Positions 8,389 to 16,278 of a stretch of 64,000 bases of DNA are shown in pieces. The stretch covers positions 49,395 through 113,394 of the forward strand of contig NZ_LQPZ01000018.1 of the NCBI RefSeq assembly GCF_002102395.1, written 5' to 3'. Position 1 is the stretch's first letter; each line of letters opens with the position of its first letter. Source of the DNA: Mycolicibacillus trivialis (lineage in GTDB: Bacteria; Actinomycetota; Actinomycetes; Mycobacteriales; Mycobacteriaceae). Position numbers and translations under genes: made by a program. The notes beneath the pieces are model-generated. The model did not search any database, had not been told where the DNA came from, and saw only the letters and a list, made by a program, of their open reading frames with translations.

Positions 8389-8826
8389 GTGACGAACACC
8401 AGGATCCAGGCGACCCGAGACGAGCGCACCGACCGGTCCATCGAGTTGCGCGTGGCGGCCCGGGTCGACAACGTCGCGGTGGTGCGCACCCTGGCCGGCG
8501 CCGTCGGCGCCCTGGAGGATTTCGACCTCGACAGCGTCGCCGACCTGCGGCTGGCGGTCGACGAGGCCTGCACGCAGCTGATCCGGGTCGCCGGCGTCGG
8601 CGCGACCCTGGTGACGGTGGTCAGCCCCGGCGAACGGGAGTTGCGGATCGAATTGTGCGTGGCCTGCGCGGAGCCGACCGACGTGGTGGGGCCGGGAAGC
8701 TTCGGCTGGCATGTGCTGACCGCCTTGGTCGACGACGTCCGCACCTTCCGCGGCGGTGAGGAGCCCGGCGTCGACGGGCAGCTCGTCGGCATCGCGCTGA
8801 CCAAACGTCGGGCGGAGACCAGCTGA
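8389..8826 (+). CDS. rsbW: Anti-sigma-F factor RsbW/UsfX
   Basis: A 145-residue HATPase_c protein of the RsbW/SpoIIAB type. The N box is represented by LRLAVDEACTQLIRVA (about residues 50-65) and a G-box-like PGSFGWHVLTALVDDV follows near 100. It holds SigF inactive until an anti-anti-sigma STAS protein displaces it. The GTG follows GGGAGGG. Its stop overlaps the sigF start (TGATG), the usual coupled arrangement. In this species the gene directly preceding it in the same direction is not chaB, unlike the M. smegmatis operon as I recall it. Confidence 0.9.
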   Translation: MTNTRIQATRDERTDRSIELRVAARVDNVAVVRTLAGAVGALEDFDLDSVADLRLAVDEACTQLIRVAGVGATLVTVVSPGERELRIELCVACAEPTDVVGPGSFGWHVLTALVDDVRTFRGGEEPGVDGQLVGIALTKRRAETS

Positions 8827-9614
8827 TGGCATCCGGTGCCGATCGGGCATCGCGGTCGAGTTCGGAGTACGCCGACGTTCCCGCGATGTTCGTGGAATTG
8901 GCTTCATTGCCCGCCGATACGACCGAGTACCGAACGCAGCGGGACATGATCGTTGAACGGTGCCTGCCGCTGGCCGATCACATCGCCCGGCGCTTCGACG
9001 GGCGCGGCGAGGCGCGCGACGACCTCGTGCAGGTGGCCCGGGTCGGACTGGTGAACGCCGTGCTGCGCTTCGACGTCGAAACCGGTTCGGACTTCGTCTC
9101 GTTCGCGGTGCCGACCATCATGGGTGAGGTCCGCCGCCACTTCCGCGACAACAGCTGGTCGGTGAAGGTCCCGCGCCGCCTCAAGGAGATGCATCTGCGG
9201 CTCGGTGCGGCCACCGCCGAACTGTCCCAACGGATGGGACGGGCACCGACCCCCTCCGAGTTGGCGGCGGAGATGGAGGTCAGCCGCGCCGAGGTCGTTG
9301 AGGGCCTGGTCGCCGGTAGTTCCTACAACACGCTGTCGATCGACAGCGGCAGCAGCAGCGGCGGTGATGAGGACGTCCGCGCGATCTCTGACACGCTGGG
9401 CTCGGTGGACGCCGGCATGGAGCGCATCGAGAACCGCGAGACCCTCCGGCCGTTGCTCGACGCGCTACCTGAGCGAGAGCGAACGGTGTTGATCTTGAGG
9501 TTCTTCGAGTCGATGACCCAGACCCAGATCGCCGAACGGGTCGGGGTGTCGCAGATGCACGTATCGCGGTTGCTGGCAAAGTCATTGGCCCGGCTCCGCG
9601 ACCAGATGCCCTGA
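8826..9614 (+). CDS. sigF: RNA polymerase sigma factor SigF
   Basis: A 262-residue SigB/SigF-type sigma factor, the length of M. tuberculosis SigF (261). Region 2 is seen in RCLPLADHIARRFDGRGEA and the -10-contacting RFDVETGSDFVSFAVPTIMG; region 3 in VKVPRRLKEMH; region 4 helix-turn-helix in MTQTQIAERVGVSQMHVSRL (about residues 229-248). It directs RNA polymerase to GTTT / GGGTAT promoters, which are common through the first 48 kb here. Translation is coupled to rsbW by the TGATG overlap. Confidence 0.95.
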   Translation: MASGADRASRSSSEYADVPAMFVELASLPADTTEYRTQRDMIVERCLPLADHIARRFDGRGEARDDLVQVARVGLVNAVLRFDVETGSDFVSFAVPTIMGEVRRHFRDNSWSVKVPRRLKEMHLRLGAATAELSQRMGRAPTPSELAAEMEVSRAEVVEGLVAGSSYNTLSIDSGSSSGGDEDVRAISDTLGSVDAGMERIENRETLRPLLDALPERERTVLILRFFESMTQTQIAERVGVSQMHVSRLLAKSLARLRDQMP

Positions 9615-9632
9615 TCTGCGGAGCCGGGCCAA
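9585..9632. terminator. 15-bp inverted repeat spanning the sigF stop codon
   Basis: TTGGCCCGGCTCCGC (9585-9599) and GCGGAGCCGGGCCAA (9618-9632) form a perfect stem with an 18-nt loop holding the sigF stop. The stem lies between sigF and the convergent STAS gene, so it probably terminates both. There is no U tract. Confidence 0.7.
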
Positions 9633-9648
9633 CGGGCCGGCCGTAGGG

Positions 9649-10080
9649 TCAGCCCAGCAGTCGCAGCACCCGGGTGTCCCGGACGTAGGCCAGTGCCTCG
9701 GCCACCGACTGCTGGCTCGGCAGGGTCCCGTGCGGGTCGCAGATGCGCAACAACCGCGACACGGCAGCGCTGGGCACCAGCGCCCACGACACGCCGTCGA
9801 CGAGGTCGGTGTCGATGTCGTGCAGGGCCGCGAAACCCGCGGTCCCCATGAACTCCACCCCCTCGAGATCCAACACCACCCACTGGCAGTCCGCCACGCC
9901 GTCACGCACGCATTGGGTGATCTCGGCGGCGTTCGCGGCGTCGATCTCGCCGTGCACGGCCAACACCAGACCGGTGCCGTCCCAACGCGCTTCGAAGTGT
10001 GCGGTATGACTTTCCCAGATCTTCGGCGGGAAATCGGCGGCCACCGGTTCAATGATGGCCGCAGTACGCTTCACAGTCAT
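9649..10080 (-). CDS. STAS-domain anti-anti-sigma-like protein
   Basis: A 143-residue protein with one STAS domain (about residues 30-140): GLVLAVHGEIDAANAAEIT, then WVVLDLEGVEFMGTAGFAAL. In SpoIIAA-type proteins the phosphorylated serine lies in a DSSG-like loop; here the loop reads GTAG, so that position is Ala and only the preceding Thr remains. Such a protein could not be switched off in the usual way by RsbW-type phosphorylation. It lies next to sigF, convergent with it, which suggests a role in the SigF partner switch. ATG 10080 was chosen for its GGAG 8 nt upstream; an ATG at 10086 is the alternative. Confidence 0.8.
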   Translation of the reverse strand: MTVKRTAAIIEPVAADFPPKIWESHTAHFEARWDGTGLVLAVHGEIDAANAAEITQCVRDGVADCQWVVLDLEGVEFMGTAGFAALHDIDTDLVDGVSWALVPSAAVSRLLRICDPHGTLPSQQSVAEALAYVRDTRVLRLLG

Positions 10081-10439
10081 GTCCATCGCTCCATCAGTCG
10101 ACATATTCGTTCTGTGGACCGTGCCGAGAGCGATGCGTGAATTGAATACCCCGGGGAGTTCCACCTCCCCGGCACGCCCTCGACGGGTTCCCGGTGGCTG
10201 TGAACTCAACCTGTGGGCGACGTTACTCCACTGGCGCCGCAATGACAACGGTTCGGTAACGGTCGATCATTCTTCTCAACGAACCCTTACCCGGACTCCG
10301 GCCCGGAGCCGCTTCGCTGGCCGTGGCAGCAACCCGGACATCGCCATCGTGAGCGACAACGGCGCGGTGGTCGGTGCCTGATCGTCGGTCGGGCGAAGGT
10401 CCCGGGCTTTTCCCGGTACGTGGAGGATTCGCCGGCAGC
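10081..10439. other. Intergenic region between STAS gene and glycosyltransferase
   Basis: About 360 bases without a supported gene. It holds a plausible SigA-type promoter for the STAS gene on the minus strand (TTGTCA at 10243-10248, 17 nt, TAACGT at 10220-10225) and leads into the SigF-type promoter at 10440. The ORFs that cross it are not supported. Confidence 0.5.
10220..10248 (-). promoter_or_regulatory. Possible SigA-type promoter of the STAS gene
   Basis: TTGTCA, 17 nt, TAACGT on the minus strand, about 140 nt before the start. If correct, this STAS gene is under vegetative rather than SigF control, as expected for an upstream activator. Confidence 0.4.
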
Positions 10440-10464
10440 GTTTAGTGACCACTTCTCCGGGTAT
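10440..10464 (+). promoter_or_regulatory. SigF-type promoter for the glycosyltransferase pair
   Basis: GTTT (10440-10443), 15 nt, GGGTAT (10459-10464): a full match. The ATG at 10474 follows the -10 by 9 nt, so the message is predicted to be leaderless or nearly so. Confidence 0.75.
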
Positions 10465-10473
10465 CGACTGCGT

Positions 10474-11460
10474 ATGACAACGCCGGATCGGCAACCGCCG
10501 CAGCGCTCCATTTTGCTGTGGCACATCCACGGCTCGTGGACGCAGGCTTTCGTCGCCGGCCGGCACCGGTACCTGATCCCGGTCACCGAAGCCGGCGACG
10601 AGGACGGCCGTGGTCTGTGCGGCCGGGATTGGCCGAACGCGACCGAGGTCGCGCCGGAGGCATTGGGCGCCTCCGACGTCGACCTGGTGATACTCCAACG
10701 GCCCGGTGAACTGGAGCTGGCGCAGTGCTGGCTGGGCCGGCGCCTGGGCACCGAGATCCCGGCGGTGTACGTCGAGCACAACACGCCGCGGCCCTACGCG
10801 GTCGACAGCAGCCACCCGATGGCCGGGCGCAGCGACATCACGATCGTCCACGTCACCGACTTCAACCGGCTGATGTGGGACAACGGCCGTGCCCCGACCA
10901 CGGTGATCGATCACGGCATCGCCGACCCCGGTCCGCGCTACACCGGCGAGATCGCCGCCGCGGCGGTGACGATCAACGAGCCGGTTCGTCGCGGGCGCAC
11001 GGTCGGCACCGACCTACTGGTCGAATTCGGGAGGAGCGTGCCCATCGAGGTGTGGGGAATGGGCACCGAAGAGCTGAACCACCCCGAGCGGCTGCGACCC
11101 GGCGTCGTGGGCCACGGCGACCGGCCCGGCCCGGCGCTCTGGGACGAACTCGCCCGACGCCGGGTCTACCTACACACAGCCCGCTGGACCTCGCTGGGCC
11201 TGTCGCTGCTGGAGGCGATGTACCTGGGTATGCCGGTGGTGGCGGTCGCCGCCACCATGGCGCCGCTGGTCGTCCCGCGTGACGCCGGAGTGGTCAGCGC
11301 CGACCCGGCGGTGCTGGGTCGGGCGCTGGAGGAGCTCGTCGCCGACCCCGACCACGCCCGGGCGGCCGGTGCGGCGGCCCGCGAGCACGCCCGAAAACAG
11401 TACGGGCTGGACCGGTTCCTGCACGCCTGGGAACACCTGATCGAGGCGCAGTGCGCATGA
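10474..11460 (+). CDS. GT-B fold glycosyltransferase
   Basis: A 328-residue protein with a C-terminal glycosyltransferase half: RRRVYLHTARWTSLGLSLLE (about residues 225-244) carries the nucleotide-sugar-binding segment, followed by AMYLGMPVVAVA. The N-terminal half (RSILLWHIHGSWTQAFVAG; AVYVEHNTPRP) resembles acceptor domains of GT4-like enzymes. Sugar and acceptor are unknown. The start at 10474 rather than 10420 was chosen because the -10 of the SigF-type promoter lies at 10459-10464. The next gene, another glycosyltransferase, begins 43 nt downstream. Confidence 0.8.
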   Translation: MTTPDRQPPQRSILLWHIHGSWTQAFVAGRHRYLIPVTEAGDEDGRGLCGRDWPNATEVAPEALGASDVDLVILQRPGELELAQCWLGRRLGTEIPAVYVEHNTPRPYAVDSSHPMAGRSDITIVHVTDFNRLMWDNGRAPTTVIDHGIADPGPRYTGEIAAAAVTINEPVRRGRTVGTDLLVEFGRSVPIEVWGMGTEELNHPERLRPGVVGHGDRPGPALWDELARRRVYLHTARWTSLGLSLLEAMYLGMPVVAVAATMAPLVVPRDAGVVSADPAVLGRALEELVADPDHARAAGAAAREHARKQYGLDRFLHAWEHLIEAQCA

Positions 11461-11503
11461 CCCGCCCACCGACCTCGAGGGAGACAGCAAGGAGAGGATC
11501 GCC

Positions 11504-12775
11504 ATGAAGATCGCGATGGTGTCCGAGCACGCCAGTCCGCTGGCGGCCGCGCTGGGGGGAGCCGACGCGGGAGGGCAGAACGTTCACGTCGCGGCGTTGT
11601 CGTCGGGGCTGGCCCGGCAGGGCCACGAGGTGGAGGTGTTCACCCGCCGGGACGAGCCCAGCCTGCCGGAGCGGGTGACCACCCCGGACGGCTACACCGT
11701 GGTGCATGTGGACGCCGGTCCAGCCGAACCGCTACCCAAAGATGAACTGCTGCAATACATGGGGCGGTTCGGCCGCTACCTGGACGCCGAATGGACGCGC
11801 GAACGCCCCGACGTGGCGCACGCACACTTCTGGATGTCGGGGATCGCGACCCAGTTGGCCGCGCGCCGCAACCGGATTCCGGCCGTGCAGACCTTCCACG
11901 CCCTCGGCGTGGTCAAGCAACGCCACCAGGGTGTCGACGACACCAGTCCACCGGACCGGTTGCGACTGGAAACGCTCGTCGCCCGCGAGGCGGCTTGGGT
12001 GACCGCCAGCTGCACCGACGAGGTGTTCGAGCTGCGGCGGATGGGACGCGACCGCACCCGCATCTCGGTGGTGCCGTGCGGCGTAGACCTGGACCTGTTC
12101 TCCCCGGACGGGCCACGGTCGGACCGCTCCGATCGCCGCCGCATCGTCTCGGTCGGCCGGTTCGTGCCCCGCAAGGGCTTCGCCACGCTCATCGAAGCGC
12201 TACCCGCCATACCGAGCGCCGAATTGGTGATCGCCGGCGGGCCCGCAGCCGCCGAGTTGGCAAACGACGACGAAGCGTGCCGATTACGGCGGCTGGCCGA
12301 CGAGCTCAGGGTGGGCGACCGGGTTCGGCTGCTCGGCGCGGTCGCCCACGAGGACATGCCGGCGCTGCTGCGCTCGGCCGATGTCGTCGCCTGCACCCCC
12401 TGGTACGAGCCGTTCGGCATCGTGCCGCTGGAGGCGATGGCCTGCGGAGTGCCGGTGGTGGCGACCGCGGTCGGCGGGATGCTCGACACCGTGGTGCACG
12501 ACATCACCGGCCTGTTGGTCCCGCCGAAGAAACCGCGCGACTGTGCCGGCGCGATCAACACTATCCTGCGGGATGCGTTCCTCCGGGACAGCCTCGGCGC
12601 CTCCGGCCGGGACCGGGCCAAGGCTCGCTACGCCTGGGACCGCATCACCGATGACACGCTGCGCGTCTACCGCCGGATCACCGACAAAACCCTGCTGTAC
12701 CGCCCGCTTGGCGGCGTGAATCCTCGTGGCGGACAGCCGGTTCAGGCTACCGAGGCGTCAGCGAGTTCCGGCTGA
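11504..12775 (+). CDS. GT4 family glycosyltransferase (MshA/sucrose-synthase-like fold)
   Basis: A 423-residue retaining GT-B enzyme. The N-terminal glycine-rich loop GGADAGGQNVHVA (residues 19-31) is typical of sucrose-phosphate-synthase-like and MshA-like GT4 enzymes. The catalytic EX7E motif is EPFGIVPLE (about residues 301-309), and RIVSVGRFVPRKGFATLIEA contains the donor-site segment. The start has GGAGAGGATCGCC upstream. It is likely co-transcribed with the preceding transferase. The product could be a stress glycan, glycolipid or compatible solute; sequence alone does not decide. Confidence 0.85.
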   Translation: MKIAMVSEHASPLAAALGGADAGGQNVHVAALSSGLARQGHEVEVFTRRDEPSLPERVTTPDGYTVVHVDAGPAEPLPKDELLQYMGRFGRYLDAEWTRERPDVAHAHFWMSGIATQLAARRNRIPAVQTFHALGVVKQRHQGVDDTSPPDRLRLETLVAREAAWVTASCTDEVFELRRMGRDRTRISVVPCGVDLDLFSPDGPRSDRSDRRRIVSVGRFVPRKGFATLIEALPAIPSAELVIAGGPAAAELANDDEACRLRRLADELRVGDRVRLLGAVAHEDMPALLRSADVVACTPWYEPFGIVPLEAMACGVPVVATAVGGMLDTVVHDITGLLVPPKKPRDCAGAINTILRDAFLRDSLGASGRDRAKARYAWDRITDDTLRVYRRITDKTLLYRPLGGVNPRGGQPVQATEASASSG

Positions 12776-12778
12776 CCG

Positions 12779-13618
12779 TCACAGGATCGGCCGACCGCCG
12801 GTGACCGCGACCCGCGCGCCGGAGACATAGCCGGCCTCATCGGAGGCCAACAGCACATAGACCGGCGCCAGCTCCGCCGGCTGGCCCGCGCGTCCCAGCG
12901 GCACGTCATCCCCGAACGTCTCCACCGCGTCGGTGGGCAGGGTGGACGGGATCAGCGGCGTCCAGATCGGGCCCGGGGCCACGCTGTTGACCCGGATGCC
13001 CTGCGGACCGAGCAGCTGGGCGAGGCTGGCCGAGAAGTTGGCGATCGCGGCCTTGGTCGCGGCGTACGGCGCCAGAGTCGGGTTGGGTGCGTCGGAGTTG
13101 ACCGACGAACTGCCGATGATCGACGAGCCGGGGCCCAGATGCGGCACCGCCGCCTTCACCAGCGAAAAGTAAGCGCCGACGTTGAGCCGAAAGGTGTAGT
13201 CCCACTCCAGCTCGCTGATCTCGTCGAGCGTTTTGCGGGTCATCTGAAACGCGGCATTGCTGACCAGCACGTCGATGCCGCCGAGTTCGGCGACCGCGCG
13301 GTCGACCACATGGCGGCAGTGCGCCGGGTCGGACAGGTCGCCGCGCACCAGCACGCAGGTGCGGCCGACGTCTTCGACGAGCGCGGCCACCGCCCGGGCG
13401 TCGTCGTCTTCGTCGAGGTAGGCGATCACTAGATCGGCGCCCTCGCGGGCGAACGCGATCGCCACCGCACGCCCGATCCCGCTGTCGCCGCCGGTGATGA
13501 TCGCTCGTTTGCCGGTGAGCTTGCCCGACCCGCGGTAACTGTCCTCCCCGCAATCGGGTGTCGGGTCCATCCGGGCCTGCGACCCCGGCGGTGTCTGCTG
13601 CTGCTGCGGGAAGCCCAT
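12779..13618 (-). CDS. Short-chain dehydrogenase, YghA-like
   Basis: A 279-residue SDR with NAD(P)-binding TGGDSGIGRA (about residue 45-54), catalytic SSSVNS...YAATKAA (Ser, Tyr, Lys at about 173-193) and an N-terminal arm MGFPQQQQTPPGSQARM seen in the YghA/stress SDR subgroup. Substrate unknown. The ATG overlaps the stop of the upstream 58-residue gene (TGATG), so both are translated from one mRNA driven by the promoter at 13840. It ends 4 nt from the convergent glycosyltransferase. Confidence 0.85.
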   Translation of the reverse strand: MGFPQQQQTPPGSQARMDPTPDCGEDSYRGSGKLTGKRAIITGGDSGIGRAVAIAFAREGADLVIAYLDEDDDARAVAALVEDVGRTCVLVRGDLSDPAHCRHVVDRAVAELGGIDVLVSNAAFQMTRKTLDEISELEWDYTFRLNVGAYFSLVKAAVPHLGPGSSIIGSSSVNSDAPNPTLAPYAATKAAIANFSASLAQLLGPQGIRVNSVAPGPIWTPLIPSTLPTDAVETFGDDVPLGRAGQPAELAPVYVLLASDEAGYVSGARVAVTGGRPIL

Positions 13619-13794
13619 CAGGAACCCCCTCCGCCGGGCCCGGCCGCCGGGACGTCGGGGTCGTCGTCGGCCGGCGGCTCCGGATCGCGCCACTCCTCGA
13701 CGCGGCTGGGCCGGTTGCCCTGCAGGGTGCCGCGCATCTCCTTCTTGAGCGCGTCGTCGTCACGCGGCCCGTGTTTGGCGTTTGCTCGCTCCAT
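13618..13794 (-). CDS. Small conserved stress-linked protein (58 residues)
   Basis: A short gene with coding signs: ATG at 13794, a charged sequence MERANAKHGPRDDDALKKEM, then RPSRVEEWRDPEPPADDD and a Gly-rich tail. The KHGPRxDDALKxE and EEWRDPEPP motifs recur, as I recall, in small uncharacterised actinobacterial proteins near stress genes. Its stop overlaps the SDR start (TGATG), and a SigF-type promoter lies 45 nt upstream. It is acidic, with no hydrophobic segment. Function unknown. Confidence 0.75.
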   Translation of the reverse strand: MERANAKHGPRDDDALKKEMRGTLQGNRPSRVEEWRDPEPPADDDPDVPAAGPGGGGS

Positions 13795-13839
13795 CACACC
13801 TTCACCTCTCGCCGTGCCGTGGGCTTCGGTGTGTTCTGC

Positions 13840-13864
13840 GTACCCCGCGGCGCAGCGGCGTAAC
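13840..13864 (-). promoter_or_regulatory. SigF-type promoter for the 58-residue gene and SDR
   Basis: On the minus strand: GTTA (13861-13864), 15 nt, GGGTAC (13840-13845). One mismatch in each element. Confidence 0.6.
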
Positions 13865-13973
13865 CTGAGGACACGTCGCCGATGTCAGGGGGTGGGATGA
13901 GGATTCGGCTTGACGGCATCTGCCGCATCGGTCGCGGGCATCCTCGCTCTGAGGCGCCGGACGGGGCCCGGCG

Positions 13974-14393
13974 GTGAGCCCCGAACCGGAACTCGACCCA
14001 CAGTCACCCGCATCGCGGGCCGCTCGGGCCCGCACCCGCGCCGAGGAACTCCAGCAGCGCCGCGCGCAGTTGGCGGCCGGTGCCCCGGTCACCGCGGAGA
14101 CCGCCCAACGGGCCCAGCAGCGCGCCGCCGAATCGCTGCACCGGGCGGACCAAGCGCACCAGTCGGCCGCTCAGAAGCACCGGACGGCTGCCGCAGCGCA
14201 TCTGCGCGCGGCCGCGGTCCACGAGCAGGCCGCGGTGCACGCCGGCGACGGCGACAGTGCGGCGCATGTGGACGCCGCCGCCCGCCACCGCGATGCCGCC
14301 GCCGAGCATGAAACGACCGCCACGACCGATGACACCGCCGCCGCGCACGATGCGGCCGCGGCCGACGAGATCGCCCGGCCAGACGCGCCTTAA
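13974..14393 (+). CDS. Ala/His-rich coiled-coil protein
   Basis: A 139-residue protein rich in Ala, His, Gln and Arg, predicted to be one long helix or coiled coil (AEELQQRRAQLAAGA; AAAAHLRAAAVHEQAAVHA). No enzyme motif is seen. The GTG at 13974 is the first good start; the Shine-Dalgarno site is weak. Its TAA stop shares the palindrome CTTAAG with the stop of the convergent CheR gene. Proteins of this look occur in mycobacteria but I do not know a function. Confidence 0.65.
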   Translation: MSPEPELDPQSPASRAARARTRAEELQQRRAQLAAGAPVTAETAQRAQQRAAESLHRADQAHQSAAQKHRTAAAAHLRAAAVHEQAAVHAGDGDSAAHVDAAARHRDAAAEHETTATTDDTAAAHDAAAADEIARPDAP

Positions 14394-16234
14394 GACTGCA
14401 CTTCCATCAACAGCATCGCCCCGTCGACCCCGGCTGCATCGGACGAGCGGAAACCGGTGCAGGTGACCCGCACCGTGACCGGTCGGCCTCGCCGATTCAC
14501 CGCCTCGATGAGCGCCTCACCCGGCTCGTCCGGCGCAACGAATACCTGCCCGATCAGCGGGCGCACCGCATCCAGCGGCAACCCGATGTCCAACCCGGTC
14601 AACGCCGAACCGGTGGTCTCGTCGGCGCGCAGCCCCCACGTCTCCTCGCAGCCGCGGTTCCAGATCACCACTCGCATCTCCCGGTCGACCACCACCAGGC
14701 CCAGATGGATCGAGTTGACCAGCGCGTCGACGAAGGTGCGGGCGTCGTCGAGCTCAACGCTGCGTTCCCGCAGGGTGTCGTTGATCGTGTGGAGCTCATC
14801 GTTGGTGGACTGCAGCTCCTCGTTCATCGTTTCGAGCTCTTCGTTGGTGGACTGCAGCTCCTCGTTGGTGGTCTCCAGTTCCTCCACCGTGGACTGCAGT
14901 TCCTCGTTGGTGGTCTCCAACTCCTCGTTGGTGGACTGCAACTCTTCGTAGGCCGCCTCGAGCTGGTGGTTGGTCTGGACCACCTTGTCCAGCAGCGCCC
15001 GGGTGGCGCTGACGTCGAAGAACACGATCGATACGCCGAGCAGTCCGTTCTCACTGTCGATCAAGGGATTGACGTGGATCTCGAACCACACGGTCTCCGC
15101 GCCGGGCCGCTGCCAGCTGACGTCCTGAATGCGCGCGGAGCGGCGCTCCACCTTCGCCTGTTCGAGGTAACCGCGCAGTTCCACGGGCCGGTAGGAGATC
15201 TCCAGATCACGCAGCAGCCGGCCGATATCGCGGCCCGACAACCCGAAGAGCATCTCGGCCTGCTGGTTGATCATGGCGACGGTGTCTTCGCCGGTGACCA
15301 CGATCTGAGCGACCGGACCGGCCCGAAACGCCATGTCCCGCACCGTGGTCAGACCGTTCAGCTCTCCGTGGCGGTCATGCAGCGCCGCGGTTCGCTCGTG
15401 GTTGTCCAGGCCGCTGTGGCTGCCGACGGCCTTTCGGAACACCCGGTGTTTGAGGTTCAGCGGAGTGAACCGGTCGCTGTGGCTGAGCAGCATCTCGGCG
15501 TGGCCGAGGAACAACGTGCCTTGCGGAGCCAACGCGAAATGCAACCGTCCCAGCACGGTGCGCTGGGTCTCGGCGTTCATGTACCTCAACGTGTTGCGGC
15601 ACACCAAAAGGTCCACCCGCGAGATCGGGGCGTCCTTGACCAGATCGTTGCGACCGAAGATCACCGCCCGGCGCAGATCCTTGCGGAACAGATACCGGCC
15701 ATTGACCGGTTCGAAGTAACGGTCGAGGTACACCGTCGGAACCGACTCGACGGCTTTGGCGTCGCAGGTGGCCGCGCGCGCCTCGTTTAGCGCCTCCTCA
15801 TCGACGTCGGTGGCATAGATCTTGACCCGTTGCCGAAAGTCATCACCGCCGAGCGCCTCGGCCAGCAGGATCGCCAGGGTGTACGCCTCCTGCCCGGACG
15901 CGCACCCCGCGCTCCACACCCGGATCGGGTCGGTCGGCCCGCGCTCGGCGAGGATCTGCGGGATCACGTCGCTGCGCACGTATTCCCAGGACTCGGGGTC
16001 ACGGAAAAACGCGGTGACATTGATCAGGATGGTGTTGAACAGCGCGGCGAACTCGTCGGCACTGGCTTGCAGCACATCGAGGTACTCCTCGAAGGTCTCG
16101 TAACCGGCCTGGCTCATCCGGTGCCGGACCCGCCGCATCAGCGACGCCCGCTTGTATCCGGTGAAATCGAAGCCGCGGGAATCGCGCAGGTAGCGCAGCA
16201 ACGCTTCGAACGTCTCGTCCGTGTGCTCGTCCAT
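14390..16234 (-). CDS. CheR methyltransferase with PAS domains and a repeated coiled coil
   Basis: A 614-residue signalling protein. CheR occupies about residues 1-270, with the SAM loop VWSAGCASGQEAYTL and DLLVCRNTLRYM. A PAS domain follows (about 295-410: MINQQAEMLFGLSG), then a coiled coil (about 420-490) built from repeated EELQSTNEELETTN units, then a second PAS (about 495-614: LVVVDREMRVVIWNRGCEETW). This is the CheR-PAS architecture often found with CheB outside classical chemotaxis. Here it is followed by the STAS-ATPase gene and CheB in the same direction, with no receptors or flagellar genes. It may methylate a signalling partner rather than a chemoreceptor. Confidence 0.85.
   Translation of the reverse strand: MDEHTDETFEALLRYLRDSRGFDFTGYKRASLMRRVRHRMSQAGYETFEEYLDVLQASADEFAALFNTILINVTAFFRDPESWEYVRSDVIPQILAERGPTDPIRVWSAGCASGQEAYTLAILLAEALGGDDFRQRVKIYATDVDEEALNEARAATCDAKAVESVPTVYLDRYFEPVNGRYLFRKDLRRAVIFGRNDLVKDAPISRVDLLVCRNTLRYMNAETQRTVLGRLHFALAPQGTLFLGHAEMLLSHSDRFTPLNLKHRVFRKAVGSHSGLDNHERTAALHDRHGELNGLTTVRDMAFRAGPVAQIVVTGEDTVAMINQQAEMLFGLSGRDIGRLLRDLEISYRPVELRGYLEQAKVERRSARIQDVSWQRPGAETVWFEIHVNPLIDSENGLLGVSIVFFDVSATRALLDKVVQTNHQLEAAYEELQSTNEELETTNEELQSTVEELETTNEELQSTNEELETMNEELQSTNDELHTINDTLRERSVELDDARTFVDALVNSIHLGLVVVDREMRVVIWNRGCEETWGLRADETTGSALTGLDIGLPLDAVRPLIGQVFVAPDEPGEALIEAVNRRGRPVTVRVTCTGFRSSDAAGVDGAMLLMEVQS
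14775..14960 (-). repeat. In-frame tandem repeat encoding the EELQSTNEELET coiled coil
   Basis: About six imperfect 36-bp units (two heptad-like blocks each) inside the cheR-like gene. On the plus strand the block CTCGTTGGTGGACTGCAG recurs. It codes for a charged parallel coiled coil; copy number may vary between strains. Confidence 0.8.
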
Positions 16235-16278
16235 CTCGCCCCATCCGCTCTATGCCGCGGATCGCACACTACCGGTCG

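Noticed and set aside
14775..14960. CRISPR-like array of short repeats
   Set aside because: The repeats are contiguous, in frame and encode a coiled coil. There are no unique spacers and no cas genes.
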